A DNA stretch of 64,000 bases from Natronospirales bacterium (GTDB taxonomy: Bacteria; Pseudomonadota; Gammaproteobacteria; Natronospirales; REEB76), in NCBI GenBank assembly GCA_021816765.1, contig JAKAXB010000002.1, positions 1 through 64,000 on the forward strand, given 5' to 3'. The translations under genes and the position numbers were made by a program. Below, one piece after another: positions 9,044 through 17,811 of this stretch. The notes beneath the pieces were generated by a model. That model was given only the letters and a program-made list of their open reading frames with translations, was not told the DNA's origin and searched no databases. Each line of letters begins with the position of its first letter. The first letter of the stretch is position 1.

Positions 9044-11968
9044 GTGAAATTGACTTTTCCCGGCAGTCTGCGCGCCCGGCTGTTTTTGCTGGTATTCGCG
9101 GTGCTCGTCCCGGCGGCGGCCGTTGTCGTGTGGGGAGGCATCAATCAGCGGGAGATGGTGGACGCACAATATCACCAGGAAGCGCTGCATCTGGCGGAAT
9201 TCACGGCGAATAATTTCTACCATCTCGTGCAGGAAGGGCGGATCACCCTGACTTTGCTCCAGCAACTTCCCGACATCGAGCGGGTCAACGGGCATTGCTC
9301 CGCCACCTTGGCGGCCATTCGCGGCCGGCACCGGCGTTTCGACAATCTGGGCGTTATCGGCGCGGACGGGCGCACGCTGTGCAGTGCCCTGCCCCTACAT
9401 GGGAGCGTCTATCTGGGCGACCGTCCCTATTTCAGGCGCGCCATGGCAACGGGAAAGTTCACCGTGGGCGGCTTCCAGGTGGGCCGTATCACCGGCCGTC
9501 CCGGTGTCGTGGTTGCCCTGCCGCTCCCCGGTGCCGGGGGACGGCCGCGCGACGTGCTGTTCGCCACGCTGAGTCTGCGCTGGCTCAGCGATTCGGTGGT
9601 AACGGCGCATGAACTGTCCGGCACCGTCGTCAGCATCACGGACAACGCAGGCCGGCTGATTGTGCAGCACCCCAGAATGGCGGCGGCCGGCACTGTCCTG
9701 CCGCTCGTCTCCCGCCTGCTCGGCCGTCCACAGGACGGCTCCGGCACACTGACCGCCCACGGGTTTGACCACCGGCGGGCGCTGTTCGGCTATACGCGTC
9801 TGGCCACCGACAGCGGCGGCGGACTGGTGCTGGCAAGCATCCCCGCTTCCCTGGCCGAAGCCCCGGTAAGGCACATCCTGGCGCGCAATTTGTGGGTGCT
9901 CGTTGGCTTGCTGTGTGTGGCACTCGCGGCGGTATGGACGCTGGGGGAGACATTGATCCTGCGCAAAACCCGGGCGCTCATTTCGGCGGCGCAACGCTTG
10001 AGCGCGGGTGAGACGGCGGTGCGCACGGGCCTGCGGCACGGCGGCGATGAGCTGTCCCGGGTGGCGGCCACCTTCGACAGCATGGCGGAATCCCTGGAGC
10101 AGCGCGAGCGGGAGCTGCGCGGGCAGGTGGAGCAGATTGCCCGCCTCAACCGGACCTACCGGCTGCTCACCGCCGTCAACAGCCTGCTGATCCGCGTGCG
10201 CGAACAGCGGGAGCTGTTCCGGGAGGCGTGCCGCATCGCCACCGAACAGGGAGGATTCTTGCTGGCATGGATCGGCACAGTGGACCGCAGCAGCGGCAGG
10301 GTCCGTCCCCTGACCTGGAGCGGCCTGCCCGATTTCGATGCGGAACGGCTGTGGCTTCCGCTCGAACCGGCCGATACCCCAACGGCGCGCGCGGTGCAGG
10401 AAAGCCGCAGCAGCGTGTGTGACGATTTTCTCAATAATCCCGGCACCCGGCACTGGCGCGTCATCGCGGAGCGCGTCGGTATCGCTTCATCGGCCACATT
10501 GCCATTGCGCGTGGGCGACGAGGTGCGCTGGGTGTTCGCACTCTATGCCCGTGAGCCGGGCTTCTTCGACGCCGAAGAGTTGATGCTGCTCGAACAACTT
10601 GCCGCGGACATCAGTCTCGGCCTGCGGACCCTGGGGAGCGAGCTGGAACTCGGCTATCTTGCCACCCACGATGCGGTGACTGACCTGCCGAACCGCCGCC
10701 TGCTGATGGAACAACTGGATTATGCCCTCAAGCGCGCCCGCCACAGCGGGCGGCACGTGGCGGCGGTCGAGCTCGACATTGCGGATTTCCAGCGTCTCAG
10801 TGACCTGCGGGGTCCGCACGCTGGCGACGCGCTGCTGCGGGAGCTGACGACACGTTTGCGGGCCATATTGCGCGATGGCGATACGCTTGGACGTGATACG
10901 GGGGCGCGCCTGGCCGTCATTCTTGCGGATGTCGCCGGACCCCAGGACGTGCGCCACGTGGTGGAGCGCATTCTCGGTGACCTTCCCGCCACGCTGCGCG
11001 TCGGCGGGGACGACATCCCGCTTTCCGTGCGCGCGGGGATCGCGGTGTTTCCGGGCGATGCCGACACCCCGGAAGGATTGCTGAACTGCGCGCTGCTCGC
11101 CCTGCAAGGCAAGGACACCGACGCGGATGGAGCCGTGGCGTTCTTCTCTCCCGCCTTTAACCACACGCTGCAGGAGAATCGCCGCCTCGAACAGGCGCTG
11201 CGCCGTGCCATCGAGGACGAAACACTGGAGTTGCATTACCAGCCGGTGGTGGATGCCGTGCAGCGGAGGCTTGTAGGTTTCGAGGCACTGGCGCGCTGGC
11301 GTTCGCAGGAGTTCGGCATGGTTCCGCCGGGACGGTTTATTCCGCTGGCCGAGGCGGGCGGACTGATCCTGCCGCTCGGCGAATGGGCGTTGCGTACCGC
11401 CGGTCGGCAGGCCCTGCTGTGGGAGCAGGCGGGACACCGGGATCTGCGCATCGCCGTCAATGTCTCCGTCGCCCAGCTCCGGGAGCATGATTTTCCCGAA
11501 CGGGTGCGCAGCGTGCTGGAATCAGTCGGCGGAGTGCCGCACCGCGTGCAGCTTGCCTTGGAAATCACCGAGAGCATGTTGATCGCCGATCTTGACGCAG
11601 CCGTGCAGTTTTTGCGCGGACTCAAACAACTCGGCCTGGCGCTTTATCTGGACGATTTCGGCACCGGACATTCCTCGCTGAGCTATCTCCACCGTCTGCC
11701 TTTTGATGTCATCAAGGTGGACCAGGCTTTCATTCGCGGGCTACCCGCCGATGCCTCCAGTGCGGCGATCATCAAGAGCATCGTGGGCATTGCCGGGGTG
11801 CTCGGCTTGGCGGTGATTGCCGAAGGCGTGGAAACGGAGCCGCAGCTCGCCTTGCTGCGGGAGTTGGGATGCGGCTTCGTTCAGGGTTACCTGCTCGGCC
11901 GGCCGATGCCGGCGGTTGAGGCCGAACGCCTGCTGGCCGCCGCCTCCGGCAATCGGGGCAGCATCTGA
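9044..11968 (+). CDS. CACHE-HAMP-GAF-GGDEF-EAL c-di-GMP phosphodiesterase
   Basis: A 974-residue inner-membrane signalling protein. Order: TM1 (~12-30), periplasmic dCACHE-like sensor (~35-280; DRPYFRRAMATGKFTVGG), TM2 (~283-304), HAMP and coiled coil (~305-370), GAF (~375-530), GGDEF (~535-690), EAL (~705-960). The GGDEF signature is degenerate (TGARL at ~617), although RDGD, an I-site match, is kept five residues before it. EAL motifs look complete: GFEALARW, AVNVS, LEITES, YLDDFGTGHSSLSYL, VIKVDQAFI, AEGVET. It is therefore probably a phosphodiesterase with a non-catalytic GGDEF. The GTG start is preceded by GGAG at 8 bases. Confidence 0.9.
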   Translation: MKLTFPGSLRARLFLLVFAVLVPAAAVVVWGGINQREMVDAQYHQEALHLAEFTANNFYHLVQEGRITLTLLQQLPDIERVNGHCSATLAAIRGRHRRFDNLGVIGADGRTLCSALPLHGSVYLGDRPYFRRAMATGKFTVGGFQVGRITGRPGVVVALPLPGAGGRPRDVLFATLSLRWLSDSVVTAHELSGTVVSITDNAGRLIVQHPRMAAAGTVLPLVSRLLGRPQDGSGTLTAHGFDHRRALFGYTRLATDSGGGLVLASIPASLAEAPVRHILARNLWVLVGLLCVALAAVWTLGETLILRKTRALISAAQRLSAGETAVRTGLRHGGDELSRVAATFDSMAESLEQRERELRGQVEQIARLNRTYRLLTAVNSLLIRVREQRELFREACRIATEQGGFLLAWIGTVDRSSGRVRPLTWSGLPDFDAERLWLPLEPADTPTARAVQESRSSVCDDFLNNPGTRHWRVIAERVGIASSATLPLRVGDEVRWVFALYAREPGFFDAEELMLLEQLAADISLGLRTLGSELELGYLATHDAVTDLPNRRLLMEQLDYALKRARHSGRHVAAVELDIADFQRLSDLRGPHAGDALLRELTTRLRAILRDGDTLGRDTGARLAVILADVAGPQDVRHVVERILGDLPATLRVGGDDIPLSVRAGIAVFPGDADTPEGLLNCALLALQGKDTDADGAVAFFSPAFNHTLQENRRLEQALRRAIEDETLELHYQPVVDAVQRRLVGFEALARWRSQEFGMVPPGRFIPLAEAGGLILPLGEWALRTAGRQALLWEQAGHRDLRIAVNVSVAQLREHDFPERVRSVLESVGGVPHRVQLALEITESMLIADLDAAVQFLRGLKQLGLALYLDDFGTGHSSLSYLHRLPFDVIKVDQAFIRGLPADASSAAIIKSIVGIAGVLGLAVIAEGVETEPQLALLRELGCGFVQGYLLGRPMPAVEAERLLAAASGNRGSI

Positions 11969-11988
11969 GCGGTGCGGATCCGGGACGT

Positions 11989-13359
11989 TCAGCGCTCTGC
12001 AGACAGGCGGATGGGTGCGAGTCGTTCGCGGATCAGACGGGCGGCCAGTGCCAGATCCACATCCGCGATGTTTTCCGCCCGCCGCAGGAGCGTTTCCAGG
12101 ATTTCCGCCTGCACTGCGCCGCGCTGCTGCGCTGCGGCATACGGGATAGGGTGGAACATCACCATGGAATACCGCGGAATGAAGCGCTCCGGGTAACTCT
12201 CTTCCAGCAGGAAACCAAGCTGCTTCTGCAGATGGAACTTGGGATCGCGCACTGTGTCGCGCATCTCCACGTAATTCTCCAGCGCCATTTCGGCAATCGC
12301 TTCGGCGTCCGGGCGCCGCCGCCTTTCGAATTCCGCGAACACTTTCTCCCAGTCATCACCCCGTGATTCAATGCACTGATCCAGTATCAGGCAATCCTCG
12401 AAAGCGCAATTCATGCCCTGGCCGTGGAACGGCACGATGGCGTGGGCGGCGTCGCCCAGCAACAGCACTTTGTCTTGCACATGCCAGGATGAGCTGTGCA
12501 CCGTACCCATGACGCCGGTGGTGTGCTGATAGAACTCGTCTTGCAGGTCGGGAATCAGTTTGCAGGCATCGGGAAAATTCTTCCCGAAGAAAGCCAGCAA
12601 AGCTTGCGGCTCTTGCAGTGAACCAAAACCGGGCTCACCTTCCCTGGCCAGGAACAGGGTGACGGTGAAGCTGCCGTCCAGATTGGGCAGGGCGATGAGC
12701 ATATAGCCACCCCGCGGCCAGATGTGCAGCGCTTCCCGCTCCATCCGGTGCTTGCCGTCTTCCCCGGCGGGGATGCTGAGCTCCTTGTAGCCGTGTGGCA
12801 GGATGTCTTCCATCACCCTTATACCCAGGCGTTTCACCATGGCCTGGCGCACGGTGGAGCCGCCGCCATCGGTGGCAATGACGGGTTTGGCCCTGATTGC
12901 ATATTCGCGACGGCTGGATTCATCGGTAAGATGCAATGTGTCGGTTTCAAAATCCACATGGTCGCAGCGCTGCCGGAACAGGATTTCCACGCCCGCCGCT
13001 TCGGCCGCATCCATGAGCAGCGCGTTGAGGCCGGGGCGGGAGACGGAGTGGATCACTTCCGTGGGTGTGCGACCGTAGGGTGTAAACGTCAGTTGATCAT
13101 GCTCGTCGTGCAGCATGCGGCCAGGCATGGGAATGAGCAGTTTTTGTACTTTCTTCAACAGGCCCACCAACTTGAGCGGACGGATGCCGCGGTGGGCCAG
13201 CGCCAGGTTGATGGAACGGCCGGCGGGGATTGCGTACCGGCGCATGTCCGGACGTCGCTCATATACACTTACTCTGAACCCGCGGCGTGCCAGAAAGATG
13301 GCCAGCAGACTGCCGGCGAGGCCGGCGCCGATGAGGGTGATTGCTTTTTTATCGCTCAT
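11989..13359 (-). CDS. kmo: Kynurenine 3-monooxygenase
   Basis: A 456-residue FAD-dependent hydroxylase converting L-kynurenine to 3-hydroxykynurenine with NADPH and O2. FAD-binding LIGAGLAGSLLAIFLARRG is at the N-terminus, then the KMO-typical RRYAIPAGRSINLALAHRG, the DG motif (VIATDGGGSTVR) and LLGDAAHAIVPFHGQGMN. Length agrees with KMO (about 450-480 aa). It is the last gene of the kynurenine operon, 189 bases after kynU, and that gap holds a REP-like palindrome. Confidence 0.94.
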   Translation of the reverse strand: MSDKKAITLIGAGLAGSLLAIFLARRGFRVSVYERRPDMRRYAIPAGRSINLALAHRGIRPLKLVGLLKKVQKLLIPMPGRMLHDEHDQLTFTPYGRTPTEVIHSVSRPGLNALLMDAAEAAGVEILFRQRCDHVDFETDTLHLTDESSRREYAIRAKPVIATDGGGSTVRQAMVKRLGIRVMEDILPHGYKELSIPAGEDGKHRMEREALHIWPRGGYMLIALPNLDGSFTVTLFLAREGEPGFGSLQEPQALLAFFGKNFPDACKLIPDLQDEFYQHTTGVMGTVHSSSWHVQDKVLLLGDAAHAIVPFHGQGMNCAFEDCLILDQCIESRGDDWEKVFAEFERRRRPDAEAIAEMALENYVEMRDTVRDPKFHLQKQLGFLLEESYPERFIPRYSMVMFHPIPYAAAQQRGAVQAEILETLLRRAENIADVDLALAARLIRERLAPIRLSAER

Positions 13360-13442
13360 GATTCGGAACGTCTAACGGAATAACCCGGCGATCCGATAGC
13401 ATCCTGTCCCATAGGAGTACCGTCTTGGCGCGATGACTTTGA

Positions 13443-13468
13443 AATCGCGGCTGGAAGCCGCTCCTACT
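13443..13468. repeat. REP-like palindrome, family copy 3
   Basis: AATCGCGGCTGG then AGCCGCTCCTAC, matching the copies after thyA and elsewhere. It lies between kynU and kmo, inside an operon, where a transcript hairpin could affect downstream expression. Confidence 0.6.
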
Positions 13469-13548
13469 CCCATCGCTGTACTCTGATATTTCATTGAGCC
13501 AGATGCTCTTGGAAACAATCCCCGGACATTTACGTCGCCGTGCTGCGG

Positions 13549-14820
13549 TTACTCAAGCAGTTCCACAAGGATCTCCACAAAGCGGTATACATCGCCATAG
13601 GTATTGTAGAGCGGCACGGGCGCCACGCGGATAACGTCCGGTTCGCGCCAATCGCAGGTGATACCGCGTTGCTCCAGCTCTTCGAAAATTCCGCGTGCCC
13701 CGGCGCGATCGCTGTGCAAGCGCAATGACAGCTGGCAACCGCGTGCCTTTGGAGCATCGGGTGTAATGATTTCGACGCGCTCCGGCAGTTTTTCCCTGAG
13801 CAGCCATTCCAGGTAACCGGTGAGTTTCACGGATTTTTCCCGCAGCGCGACCATGCCTGCCGCATCGAATATCTCCAGTGAGATCAACACCGGCGCCAGG
13901 GCGAGGATGGGAGGATTGCTGAGTTGCCAGCCTTCGGCGCTTTCTGTGGGGACGAATTCCGCACCCATCCTGAAGCGCGTGGACTTGTCATGGCCCCACC
14001 AGCCGGCGAAACGCGGCATATCCCGCCTGCCCAAATGACGCTGGTGCACGAAGCAGCCGGCGACCGCACCGGGGCCGCTGTTCAGGTACTTGTAATTGCA
14101 CCATGCGGCGAAGTCCACGTCCCAGTCGTGTAGTTGCAGCGGCACATTGCCGGCGGCGTGGGCCAGATCAAAACCGGCCACGGCGCCTGCAGCATGGGCG
14201 GCGCGGGTGATGCGCGCCATGTCGAACCACTGGCCCGTGAGGTACTGCACACCGGGGAGCAATACCAGCGCGATTTGCCGGCCTGCTTCGCCGAGTACGG
14301 CTTCGATATCCTCCGTGCGCAACCACTGTTCGTGACGGCGCGGAGCGATCTCGATGAGCGTCTCGGCGGGATCGAGTCCGTGGAAACGCAACTGGGATTC
14401 CACCGCGTAGCGATCCGAAGGAAAGGCGCCGCGTTCGATGAGGATGCGGTTGCGTTCTCGCGAGGGGTTGAAGAAGCTTACCATCATGAGGTGCAGGTTG
14501 ACGGTGAGGGAATTCATGTTGATAACTTCCGCAGGTTTGGCCCCCACCACGCGCGCGGTCTTTTCCGTGAGCAGTTCGTGGTAGGGCATCCACGGACGCC
14601 GGCCCGCAAAGTGTGCCTTCACCGCCAGCCGCTGCCAGTCCTGCAGTTCTTCCTGCAGAAAACGCGCCGTGGTTTTAGGCTGCAAACCCAGGGAGTTGCC
14701 GCAGAGATAAATCTCATCCGTATTGCCCTGCCTGGGAATGTGGAAATGGTCGCGGTAATGCACCAGCGGATCGGCATGATCCAGCGCGGCGGCGCAGTCG
14801 GCGTTGGGGCGGAATTTCAT
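13549..14820 (-). CDS. kynU: Kynureninase
   Basis: A 423-residue PLP enzyme cleaving 3-hydroxykynurenine (or kynurenine) to 3-hydroxyanthranilate (or anthranilate) plus alanine. Motifs: IYLCGNSLGLQPK near the N-terminus, the PLP-lysine segment WCNYKYLNSGPGAV, then RFAGWWGHD and SNPPILALAPV. The start overlaps the upstream gene's stop by 4 bases (ATGA), so the two are translationally coupled. The neighbouring 3-hydroxyanthranilate dioxygenase implies that 3-hydroxykynurenine is the physiological substrate. Confidence 0.96.
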   Translation of the reverse strand: MKFRPNADCAAALDHADPLVHYRDHFHIPRQGNTDEIYLCGNSLGLQPKTTARFLQEELQDWQRLAVKAHFAGRRPWMPYHELLTEKTARVVGAKPAEVINMNSLTVNLHLMMVSFFNPSRERNRILIERGAFPSDRYAVESQLRFHGLDPAETLIEIAPRRHEQWLRTEDIEAVLGEAGRQIALVLLPGVQYLTGQWFDMARITRAAHAAGAVAGFDLAHAAGNVPLQLHDWDVDFAAWCNYKYLNSGPGAVAGCFVHQRHLGRRDMPRFAGWWGHDKSTRFRMGAEFVPTESAEGWQLSNPPILALAPVLISLEIFDAAGMVALREKSVKLTGYLEWLLREKLPERVEIITPDAPKARGCQLSLRLHSDRAGARGIFEELEQRGITCDWREPDVIRVAPVPLYNTYGDVYRFVEILVELLE

Positions 14821-15596
14821 TTGATTTCCACGGGATAAATGAGGGGACGGCTGGGTGCGGCGTCGCTCATGAACGCGGGAATCTGCAGGTCCAGCAGGTA
14901 ATAGCCATCCTTCACCTGGTCCGGCACGTAAATCATTTCAGTCACCGTGCCATGCGGGCGCAAGGCTTCCCGCTGGCGGCGGCTTCCCGCCGGCAATCCC
15001 CAGAAAGCACGGTGTGCCGCGAGACGTCCCTCATCCTGCATGGGATCCAGTGAAGGCAGGTCCAGCAGAAGGTGTTCCACCCCGGCTTCCACCAGCAGTG
15101 TCACGGCATCGTCCGCCACATGAGCCGGAGGCATGACTGGATTGTAACGGCGTGACAGTTTTTCCTTGCTGTTCGGCAATGTACGGATGACAAATGCCGC
15201 ATGCAAGCCCCGCAGGGGGTGGTGCTGCAAGCTCGTCTTTATGAGCGCCGCATCAATGATATTGTGCCGCGGCATCAGGGTGACGAGGGTTGCCGGCAGC
15301 AGCGATGTGCGCAGTTGTTCCGTCACCACAGTGGCGTCATCCACTATATGGCCGATGCATTCTGTGTGCGTGCCGTTGCAGTGGGGTACCAAATGATAAT
15401 CGCCCACGTTACAGCTGCCGCCCTGATGTGTATCGCCTGTAAAACTTCCCGCTTGCAGCGGGGTGGCGCTCGCTTGTGGCGCATCGAAAAAGTTGGGTTG
15501 TGGACCGCTGAACTGCAGTGGAATGGCAAGCGACACACCACGTGCCAGATCGGCGGTGCAATGGTGGTTGTCAATCTCGAAACGCAGGATGTTCAC
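14817..15596 (-). CDS. kynB: Cyclase-family hydrolase, probable kynurenine formamidase
   Basis: A 259-residue member of the metal-dependent cyclase family (PF04199), which includes KynB, the enzyme hydrolysing N-formylkynurenine. The Zn/Mn-binding pattern HQGGSCNVGDYHLVPHCNGTH, quoted here across its span (HQGG...HCNGTHTE), is present. KynB proper is about 210 aa, so this longer form may differ; the function is inferred mainly from operon context. I chose the GTG at 15596 because it overlaps the upstream stop as GTGA, the coupling seen throughout this operon; an ATG 30 bases further upstream also exists. Confidence 0.75.
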   Translation of the reverse strand: MNILRFEIDNHHCTADLARGVSLAIPLQFSGPQPNFFDAPQASATPLQAGSFTGDTHQGGSCNVGDYHLVPHCNGTHTECIGHIVDDATVVTEQLRTSLLPATLVTLMPRHNIIDAALIKTSLQHHPLRGLHAAFVIRTLPNSKEKLSRRYNPVMPPAHVADDAVTLLVEAGVEHLLLDLPSLDPMQDEGRLAAHRAFWGLPAGSRRQREALRPHGTVTEMIYVPDQVKDGYYLLDLQIPAFMSDAAPSRPLIYPVEIK

Positions 15597-16606
15597 AGGA
15601 AGCGTGCCCGGTCGAGCTTGAGCCATTCCAGTGCCGTGCCATACAGCAGCCTTTCTTTGGTTTGCGTGTCCAGCGGCATGGATTCGATCAACTTGCCGGG
15701 AATCTTCTCGCCCAGCGGGAAGGGATAATCACTGCCCAGGGCGATGCCGTTCGCGCCCATGAGATCAATCATGTATTGCAGCATCCCGGGATGGTGTACC
15801 AGGGAATCCACGTAGAAGCGTCCCAGATAGCTCATGGGGTTTGCTTTATTATCCACGGCACAGAGGTCGGGACGCACCTGGAAGCCGTGTTCGATGCGGC
15901 CTGCGGTGGCCGGGAACGCGCCGCCGCCGTGGGCGAAACACACACGTAGCTTTGGCAGGCGCTCGAATACGCCGCCAAAAATCATGGAGCAGACGGCCAG
16001 CGAAGTTTCCGCGGGCATGGCCACCAACCACGGCGTCCAGTATTTGCGCATGCGTTCCTTGCCCAGCATGTCCCAGGGATGCACGAATACGGCCGCACCC
16101 AGTTCCTGGGCGGCCTCGAACACGGGGAAAAGCGTCGCATCATCCAGATTCATATCGTTCACGTGGGAGCCGATCTGCACGCCGGGAAGTCTCAGTTCCT
16201 TTACGCAGCGTTCCAGCTCGCGGATGGCAAGAGCCGGCGCTTGCAGGGGAAGTGTGCCGAGTCCAATGAAGCGTTGCGGATGTAGTGCAACCACACTTGC
16301 AATATGGTCATTGAGCAGACGGCTGAGATCATGAGCATGTTCGGCCTTGGCCCAGTAGCTGAACATCACCGGCACCGTGGATAATACCTGCACACTCACT
16401 CCGTGCGCGTCGCATTCCAGCAGCCGTACCCGTGGATCCCAGCAATTGGCCTGCACCTCCCGGAACAACTCACCGTCTTTCAGCATGCGGGCGCAGCCGG
16501 GGCCATGATGCTCCAGTTGAATGAAGCCACCGTAGCCATATTTATCCTTCAGATTGGGCCAATCATGGGGGAGGATGTGAGTGTGGATGTCTATTTTCAG
16601 AATCAT
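15593..16606 (-). CDS. 2-amino-3-carboxymuconate-6-semialdehyde decarboxylase (ACMSD)
   Basis: A 337-residue amidohydrolase-fold decarboxylase turning ACMS into 2-aminomuconate semialdehyde, which diverts carbon away from quinolinate. Metal-binding IDIHTHILPHDW (His8, His10) is at the N-terminus, FVHPWDM and CFAHGGGAFP supply further histidines, and LGSDYPFP supplies the Asp. Length fits ACMSD (about 330 aa). Start at 16606 overlaps the upstream dioxygenase stop (ATGA) and gives MILKIDIHTH. Its presence argues for catabolism rather than NAD synthesis. Confidence 0.95.
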   Translation of the reverse strand: MILKIDIHTHILPHDWPNLKDKYGYGGFIQLEHHGPGCARMLKDGELFREVQANCWDPRVRLLECDAHGVSVQVLSTVPVMFSYWAKAEHAHDLSRLLNDHIASVVALHPQRFIGLGTLPLQAPALAIRELERCVKELRLPGVQIGSHVNDMNLDDATLFPVFEAAQELGAAVFVHPWDMLGKERMRKYWTPWLVAMPAETSLAVCSMIFGGVFERLPKLRVCFAHGGGAFPATAGRIEHGFQVRPDLCAVDNKANPMSYLGRFYVDSLVHHPGMLQYMIDLMGANGIALGSDYPFPLGEKIPGKLIESMPLDTQTKERLLYGTALEWLKLDRARFL

Positions 16607-17127
16607 TGCTTTTTCTTCGGAGTTTCCATAATGGTCCCGCATTGTATACAGGTGCGGTTTTTCACATCGCCGAAAAAGCGGTCAAACACCGGCGGGAACT
16701 GGGTTTCGATGTTGGTGAGGTGGAAATATTCCTCATAGAGCTTATGGTTGCAACGCTCGCAAAACCACAGCAGGCCATCCTGTTCCTCCGGCAGGCGCGG
16801 GCGCTCGATCACCAGGCCCGCGGTGTCGGCGAAGCGCTGGGGCGAGTGGGGCAGGTGCGGCGGGATCAGCAGGATTTCACCCTCGTGGATGGGAATATCC
16901 ACGGGCTTGCCGTTCTGCATGGTCTTCAAAAGCATATTGCCTTCAATTTGATAAAAGAACTCTTCGCCGGGATCATCGTGGAAGTCCTTGCGGGAATTGG
17001 GCCCTCCCACCACCTGCACCACGAAACCGGTATCGGTGTAGATGCGCTTGTTGCTCACCGGCGGTTTCAACAGTTGACGGTTATCGTCAATCCACTTTCT
17101 GAAATTGATCGGTATCAGATTCCACAT
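16603..17127 (-). CDS. nbaC: 3-hydroxyanthranilate 3,4-dioxygenase
   Basis: A 174-residue cupin dioxygenase opening the ring of 3-hydroxyanthranilate to give ACMS. Iron ligands are visible as His50, Glu56 (FHDDPGEEFFYQ) and His94 (PPHLPHSPQRF). The C-terminus has a rubredoxin-like site with two CxxC pairs (Cys123/126 and Cys160/163), typical of the bacterial enzyme. Length equals the well-studied Cupriavidus protein. The stop overlaps the ACMSD start by four bases. Confidence 0.96.
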   Translation of the reverse strand: MWNLIPINFRKWIDDNRQLLKPPVSNKRIYTDTGFVVQVVGGPNSRKDFHDDPGEEFFYQIEGNMLLKTMQNGKPVDIPIHEGEILLIPPHLPHSPQRFADTAGLVIERPRLPEEQDGLLWFCERCNHKLYEEYFHLTNIETQFPPVFDRFFGDVKNRTCIQCGTIMETPKKKQ

Positions 17128-17221
17128 GATGTCATCCTCCTGGAACCCGCAAGGTGCCGGAAAGCCCCTTGGCTTTAATCTCTCCCTTCAAGGGGCAGAG
17201 AGGAAAATTGGAATTACGCCA

Positions 17222-17641
17222 TTATAGGGTCGCGATGCATTTCAATTCGATAGCGATGGGTGTGGGCAGGGCGGTCACTTCCACCGTGGTGCGGCAGGGC
17301 TGGTTGTCTTTGAAATATTCAGCATAAACGCGGTTATAGACAGTGAAATCACGCCGTATATCGGTGAGGAACACGGTCACATCCACCAGCTTGTCCCAGC
17401 CCGAGCCTGCGTCTTCCAGGATCAGGCGCACGTTCTCGAACACCGAGCGGCACTGGGCTTCGATGTCATAAGCCACGATATTTCCCCGGTCATCCAGCGT
17501 CACGCCTGGGATTTCCTTTGCACCGCGCCTGCGCGGCCCGACGCCGGACAGAAACAGCAGATTACCCACGCGGCGCGCATGGGAATAAAGTCCCACCGGT
17601 TCCGGTGCAGTTTCTGAATTGATTCGGATATCTTTTGTCAT
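17222..17641 (-). CDS. RidA-family protein, probable 2-aminomuconate deaminase
   Basis: A 139-residue YjgF/RidA-family protein with GLYSHARRVGNLLFLSG near the start, a central QCRSVFENVRLILEDAGSGW segment and the CRTTVEVTALP motif carrying the conserved Arg. In kynurenine and aminophenol operons a RidA-like protein serves as 2-aminomuconate deaminase, giving 4-oxalocrotonate; that role is inferred from position between the dehydrogenase and the dioxygenase genes. Start at 17641 gives MTKDIRIN; an in-frame codon 21 bases upstream is possible. Confidence 0.85.
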   Translation of the reverse strand: MTKDIRINSETAPEPVGLYSHARRVGNLLFLSGVGPRRRGAKEIPGVTLDDRGNIVAYDIEAQCRSVFENVRLILEDAGSGWDKLVDVTVFLTDIRRDFTVYNRVYAEYFKDNQPCRTTVEVTALPTPIAIELKCIATL

Positions 17642-17811
17642 GATGTCATTTGCAAAGATCATAGTGGGATTGAGGATGCTTTTATCTCAGGGTATCTGTT
17701 CATTTCGTCCATTCTCTTCGGACGAGAAAAAAATGGACCTGTCATGCGGGGGCGAGTCGCACTGCGACAAGCGCCCGACCGGAATGGTCGGACTGGAACG
17801 GAATCCCGCCT

